Assembly: GCA_028866975.1 (NCBI GenBank)
Contig: JAGWHG010000011.1
Location: forward strand, 1 to 15,953
Reading direction: 5' to 3'
From: Microcaldota archaeon
GTDB taxonomy: Archaea; Micrarchaeota; Micrarchaeia; Micrarchaeales; CABMGC01
Length of the DNA stretch: 15,953 nt
Shown one piece after another: positions 13,380-15,953 of this stretch. The notes below the pieces were generated by a model that did not search any database, was not told the DNA's origin, and saw only the letters and a list, made by a program, of their open reading frames with translations. The number at the start of each line of letters is the position of its first letter. Positions within the stretch are counted from its first letter, which is position 1. The position numbers and the translations under genes were made by a program.

Positions 13380-13616
13380 GTGGTGTGCGGGTTGCTTACC
13401 ATCTTTTGATGGAGGAAGCTCTTCCCGTGCAGAGCGCACATGGCCCAAGGCCTTGCCTCTGAGCAGAAACGATACTGCCATGTCGCATAAGCTATGACAA
13501 TACGAGCGCGGCAGTGCAGGTGAAACGGCAGAGGAGGTGCGCAGTGAGCATGCAAGGCAGAACGCCGCTTAGTCGAATGCAACCTAAAACAGAAGGAGGG
13601 CTACGGCACACCACTA
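13380..13616 (+). ncRNA. rnpB: RNase P RNA (compact archaeal form)
   Basis: The catalytic RNA that removes 5' leaders from tRNA precursors. P1 is a perfect 9-bp helix of GTGGTGTGC (13380-13388) with GCACACCAC (13606-13614). P2 pairs GGGTTGC with GCAACCT near each end. P3 is the hairpin CCATC-TTTT-GATGG. CR-I appears as GGAGGAAGCTCTTCC and CR-V as ACAGAAGGAGGGCTAC. Their AGCTCTTC and GGAGGGCT segments form an 8-bp P4 with G-U pairs. In the middle, CAGAAACGATACTGCC and GGTGAAACGGC match the archaeal specificity-domain core, and CTGCC/GGCAG close an inner helix. At about 237 nt it is shorter than most archaeal type A RNAs (around 300 nt or more). No convincing coding frame covers it. The 3' end reaches the stop codon of the converging gene. 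Confidence 0.93.
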
Positions 13617-14069
13617 CTAATTTATGACCTCTAGCCTGTCTGCTTCCTCTACAAAGAAGTGGAGGGACTCTTCCCTGTTTTGTCGCCTCTCCTTCCTTAG
13701 TGCATTGGGGACATGCATATCAGGCTTTGCGCACTCCCTATCCTCAAGCTTGTCTAAGAGCTCTGTGAAGAGTATTGCAGCGCGTATCGTGCTCTTAAAA
13801 GCATTTACCCTGTCAGCAGAGTTGAAAACCCTCTCTATGGCATTAACGTATCTGCCGACCTTTTCTCCATATGCGCTAACTGCCACCTCCCTCGTATCGG
13901 ATGGCTCCATTAGCCAAAAGCCGCCATCTTTTGTTATGCTGATCGCCCAAACCTCTTTGCGAAACATATCGCGAAGGGCATAGTTTATGCCGCTTCCATG
14001 GACGCCGACATCGACAAGCAGGGATTTTGACTTAAGCAGGTACTTCTCCACCTTTACCGCGCTTTCCAT
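13617..14069 (-). CDS. Uncharacterised 150-residue protein
   Basis: I do not recognise a family. The N-terminal half has beta-like segments (SKSLLVDVGVHGSGINYAL, then EVWAISITKDGGFWLMEPSD) and the C-terminal half is helical and highly charged (AALRKERRQNREE-type sequence). There is no signal peptide or membrane segment. The start ATG is 27 nt from the TATA-like element at 14092-14099, so transcription would be leaderless and would share that element with the divergent CYTH gene. Its stop codon lies two bases beyond the 3' end of RNase P RNA. Codon use resembles the neighbours and no plus-strand gene competes here, so I take it as real. Confidence 0.65.
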   Translation of the reverse strand: MESAVKVEKYLLKSKSLLVDVGVHGSGINYALRDMFRKEVWAISITKDGGFWLMEPSDTREVAVSAYGEKVGRYVNAIERVFNSADRVNAFKSTIRAAILFTELLDKLEDRECAKPDMHVPNALRKERRQNREESLHFFVEEADRLEVIN

Positions 14070-14091
14070 GCTGTCGAATAAGTTCTGATGA

Positions 14092-14099
14092 TTTATATA
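14092..14099. promoter_or_regulatory. Shared near-palindromic TATA element for divergent genes
   Basis: TTTATATA, inside ATTTATATAAT, is readable on both strands. It is centred 34 nt before ATG 14130 (+) and 27 nt before ATG 14069 (-). No second TATA-like box is evident in the 60-nt gap, so TBP bound here may support transcription both ways. Confidence 0.5.
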
Positions 14100-14129
14100 A
14101 TTAATCTAGCAATTGTCTTTGTGCGTAAA

Positions 14130-14660
14130 ATGGCAGTCGAGGTCGAACTTAGGTCCTTTCTGACAGAGCAAAAGTACAACGAGCTGCTGCGCTTTTTTAG
14201 GATAAACGGCAAGTTCATGCACAAGGAGAACCAGATAACCCATTATCTTGACGATTCGGGGAACCTGCGGATACAAAAGAGCGACAAGTTCGCAAAGGTC
14301 TGGCTAAAGGAGGGAGAACTGCACGCAATAGAGCACCACGAGATGGAGGCGAGGTTCCCAAGAGAGGACTTCGAGGAGCTTGAGAAAATCTTCACTATAA
14401 TCGGAAAACCCACCAGGATAAAATGGATACGCTCAAGGCACAACTTCAAATGGAACGGAGCAAACGTAATGCTGGATTACACTAAAGGGTACGGGCACAT
14501 ACTGGAATTGGAAATCCTCTGTCAAAAGAAAGATGTCCCGAAGGCAAAGAGAAAACTTGCGGCGCTTATCGCCTCACTAAAGCTCAAGCCCACCCCCAAG
14601 GCGGAGTTCGACAAAAAATACAGGCACTACATCAAGAACTGGAAGAAGCTGGTAAAATAG
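14130..14660 (+). CDS. CYTH-domain protein (class IV adenylate cyclase / thiamine triphosphatase fold)
   Basis: A 176-residue tunnel-fold protein expected to bind a triphosphate substrate with metal. The N-terminal signature is EVELR (residues 4-8), a variant of the family's ExExK with Arg in the last position. Further charged beta strands include NLRIQKSDKFAKVWLK, the IKWIRSRHNFKW segment and MLDYTKGYGHILELE; the paired acidic residues near the end are typical metal ligands. Substrate (ATP, thiamine triphosphate or inorganic triphosphate) cannot be assigned. ATG 14130 fits the CYTH N-terminus; starting at ATG 14088 would place translation before the TATA box. Its TAG overlaps the AGGTG ribosome-binding site of lplB 7 nt downstream, so the three genes form an operon. 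Confidence 0.85.
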   Translation: MAVEVELRSFLTEQKYNELLRFFRINGKFMHKENQITHYLDDSGNLRIQKSDKFAKVWLKEGELHAIEHHEMEARFPREDFEELEKIFTIIGKPTRIKWIRSRHNFKWNGANVMLDYTKGYGHILELEILCQKKDVPKAKRKLAALIASLKLKPTPKAEFDKKYRHYIKNWKKLVK

Positions 14661-14667
14661 GTGCCGC

Positions 14668-14952
14668 ATGGAAGGCTCTGCAAAGCAAAAGGTCCCAGGA
14701 GGAAAGCTACTTACTGTCAAGATATCATATTCGGAAAGGATCGAATCCGTGCAGATACTCGGTGACTTCTTTTTGTACCCAGAGGATTCGCTGCGATACA
14801 TCGAGGCATCGATTACTGGGATAAAAACATCGGAGAGCGAAGCTGAGATCGCAAAGAGGATTAGCGATGCGATGTCGGCAAACGGCGTTGAAATAATTGG
14901 CGTGACTGCGCAGGCAATCGCGCAGACGATACGTATGGCGGTGAAGGCATGA
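14668..14952 (+). CDS. lplB: Lipoate-protein ligase, C-terminal subunit LplB
   Basis: A 94-residue protein matching the C-terminal accessory domain that bacterial LplA carries fused but which is a separate subunit in Thermoplasma-type archaea. KVPGGKLLTVKISYS (8-22) and ILGDFFLYPEDSL (30-42) are the family's conserved stretches. Together with the LplA subunit it is needed for lipoate adenylation. An AGGTG at 14659-14663 precedes the ATG by four bases. Its TGA overlaps the lplA start as ATGA, so translation of the two subunits should be coupled in equal amounts. Confidence 0.88.
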   Translation: MEGSAKQKVPGGKLLTVKISYSERIESVQILGDFFLYPEDSLRYIEASITGIKTSESEAEIAKRISDAMSANGVEIIGVTAQAIAQTIRMAVKA

Positions 14953-15695
14953 AATGGCGGATAATCCCACTCGAAACGCACGACGCGTTCTTCAACATGG
15001 CTGCAGATGAGGCCATAGGCGATGCCATTGCAAAAGGCGAATCTGCCCCCACGATAAGGTTCTACAAGTGGAAGCCCGGAGCAGTATCCATAGGCCATTT
15101 CCAGTCGATGAACGACGAGGTCAACATAGATTGTTGCAAAGAGCTTGGGATAGATTACATAAGGAGAAAGACTGGCGGTGGAGCGGTATACCACGATGAG
15201 AACGGGGAGATAACATACAGCGTCATAGCGCCAGAGGAAATGTTCCCGAAGGGAATAATCGAGAGCTACAGGGTGATTTGCGGCTGGATTGTCCTGGGCC
15301 TTGCAAACATCGGAATAACGGCGGAATTCGCCCCGATAAACGATATAGTGGTCTTGGGCAAAAAGATATCCGGAAACGCCCAAACCAGAAGGAACGGGAT
15401 ACTGCTCCAGCACGGCACAGTACTCTACGACCTGAAGATCGAAACAATGTTCTCGCTGCTCAAAATAAGCAACGAGAAGATATCGGACAAGATGATAAAG
15501 AGCGTTGAGGATAGGGTAACAAGGGTCCTGGATTTCAGGCAGGTCTCCCAAGAACAGCTATACGAAGCGCTACTGGCAGGGTTCACAAAAGACAAAGAAT
15601 GCGAATTCGGGGCAATGTCGCAAGAAGAGATTGAGAAAACAGAGGCTCTTTCTAAGACGTCTTACAGATCCAGCGAATGGAACTTCATGCGCTGA
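14949..15695 (+). CDS. lplA: Lipoate-protein ligase, catalytic subunit LplA
   Basis: A 248-residue ligase that activates lipoate (or octanoate) with ATP and attaches it to a lysine of lipoyl domains in 2-oxoacid dehydrogenases or the glycine cleavage H protein. RRKTGGGAVYHD at 72-83 forms the lipoyl-AMP pocket. NDIVVLGKKISGNAQ contains the expected catalytic lysine (K139, in KISG). LQHGTVLYDL follows, as in other members. The length corresponds to the catalytic domain only; the missing C-terminal domain is the upstream lplB product. The gene overlaps lplB by 4 nt. Its TGA directly abuts the stop codon of the converging lipA, so salvage and synthesis genes lie side by side. Confidence 0.93.
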   Translation: MKWRIIPLETHDAFFNMAADEAIGDAIAKGESAPTIRFYKWKPGAVSIGHFQSMNDEVNIDCCKELGIDYIRRKTGGGAVYHDENGEITYSVIAPEEMFPKGIIESYRVICGWIVLGLANIGITAEFAPINDIVVLGKKISGNAQTRRNGILLQHGTVLYDLKIETMFSLLKISNEKISDKMIKSVEDRVTRVLDFRQVSQEQLYEALLAGFTKDKECEFGAMSQEEIEKTEALSKTSYRSSEWNFMR

Positions 15696-15953
15696 TCACT
15701 TCTTGACTATTGCGCTTATGAAGTGCTCGCCAGCCCTATAAGAGCTCCTTACAAACGGGCCGGATGCAACGTACAAAAAGCCCATCTCCATAGCCTTTGA
15801 TCTGAAGAACTCGAACTTCTGCGGCGTCACATACTCTTTGAGCTCTATGTGGTGCCCTTTGGGCTTGAGATACTGTCCCAGCGCCAAAAAGTCCACATTT
15901 GCTGCGCGCAGGTCCTTCATTGATTGCAACACCTCTTCATCCGTTTCACCGAG
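15696..15953 (-). CDS. lipA: Lipoyl synthase LipA, C-terminal part (partial)
   Basis: The last 85 codons of a radical SAM enzyme that inserts two sulphur atoms into protein-bound octanoyl groups; the rest lies beyond the right edge. The visible part begins LGETDEEV, continues with FLALGQYLKPKGHH and ends with ASGPFVRSSYRAGEH. This tail is typical of true LipA, not LipS. The RSSY serine is the one that ligates the auxiliary iron-sulphur cluster in characterised LipA proteins. The cysteine motifs are outside the window. No lipB is seen here, so LplA/LplB may supply the octanoyl substrate. Confidence 0.92.
   Translation of the reverse strand, partial: LGETDEEVLQSMKDLRAANVDFLALGQYLKPKGHHIELKEYVTPQKFEFFRSKAMEMGFLYVASGPFVRSSYRAGEHFISAIVKK

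Noticed and set aside
13373..13582. 69-codon minus-strand frame
   Set aside because: It lies within the RNase P RNA and has no protein-like features; the paired helices explain the sequence.
14577..15551. 324-codon open frame on the minus strand
   Set aside because: It is antisense to lplA, lplB and the CYTH end, all of which have strong family motifs. Its translation is rich in Cys, Tyr and His without a recognisable pattern.

Overview
The window reads as a compact piece of an archaeal chromosome. The evidence is an archaeal-type DnaG primase end, an archaeal histone, an archaeal NMD3, SecF placed before SecD, a split LplB/LplA lipoate ligase, an RNase P RNA, and TATA boxes about 25-30 nt upstream of many start codons (leaderless or near-leaderless transcripts). 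The gene sizes, tight packing, moderate G+C and small histone suggest a DPANN-type archaeon, perhaps a Micrarchaeota/ARMAN relative. That placement is inference. No 16S rRNA is present to settle it.

Layout. 1-1971 (+): end of dnaG, a small SAM methyltransferase, a family 2 glycosyltransferase and a four-helix membrane protein. 1972-4492 (-): an amino-acid permease followed by an OBG/YchF-like GTPase, read as one operon. 4589-5770 (+): a 393-residue soluble protein of unknown function. 5798-5884: tRNA-Leu(CAG). 6024-10579 (+): a tight operon secF-secD-nmd3-thiI. 10626-11967: a glycosylation-rich signal-anchored protein (+), a GNAT acetyltransferase (-) and a histone (+). 11968-12255 (-): a BofA-like membrane protein. 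12361-13296 (+): a Fic AMP-transferase. 13380-13616 (+): a compact RNase P RNA. 13617-14069 (-): an unknown protein. 14130-15695 (+): a CYTH protein, then lplB and lplA. 15696-15953 (-): the end of lipoyl synthase lipA.

Most genes are housekeeping: export (SecDF), ribosome export/assembly (NMD3), tRNA maturation (RNase P, ThiI), chromatin (histone) and lipoylation (LipA plus LplA/LplB). The accessory-looking spot is fic, which is more A+T-rich than its neighbours.

The most unusual signal is a perfect 13-bp motif, TGTAGCCCCCCAA. It occurs four times, always in intergenic DNA. Three copies sit just upstream of TATA boxes (secF, fic, rnpB). A fourth lies between the fic TATA box and its start codon, exactly 31 bp from its partner. 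Two degenerate copies on the other strand near tRNA-Leu are also 31 bp apart. This looks like an operator family, or a repeat, shared by unrelated genes, and I know of no description of it.
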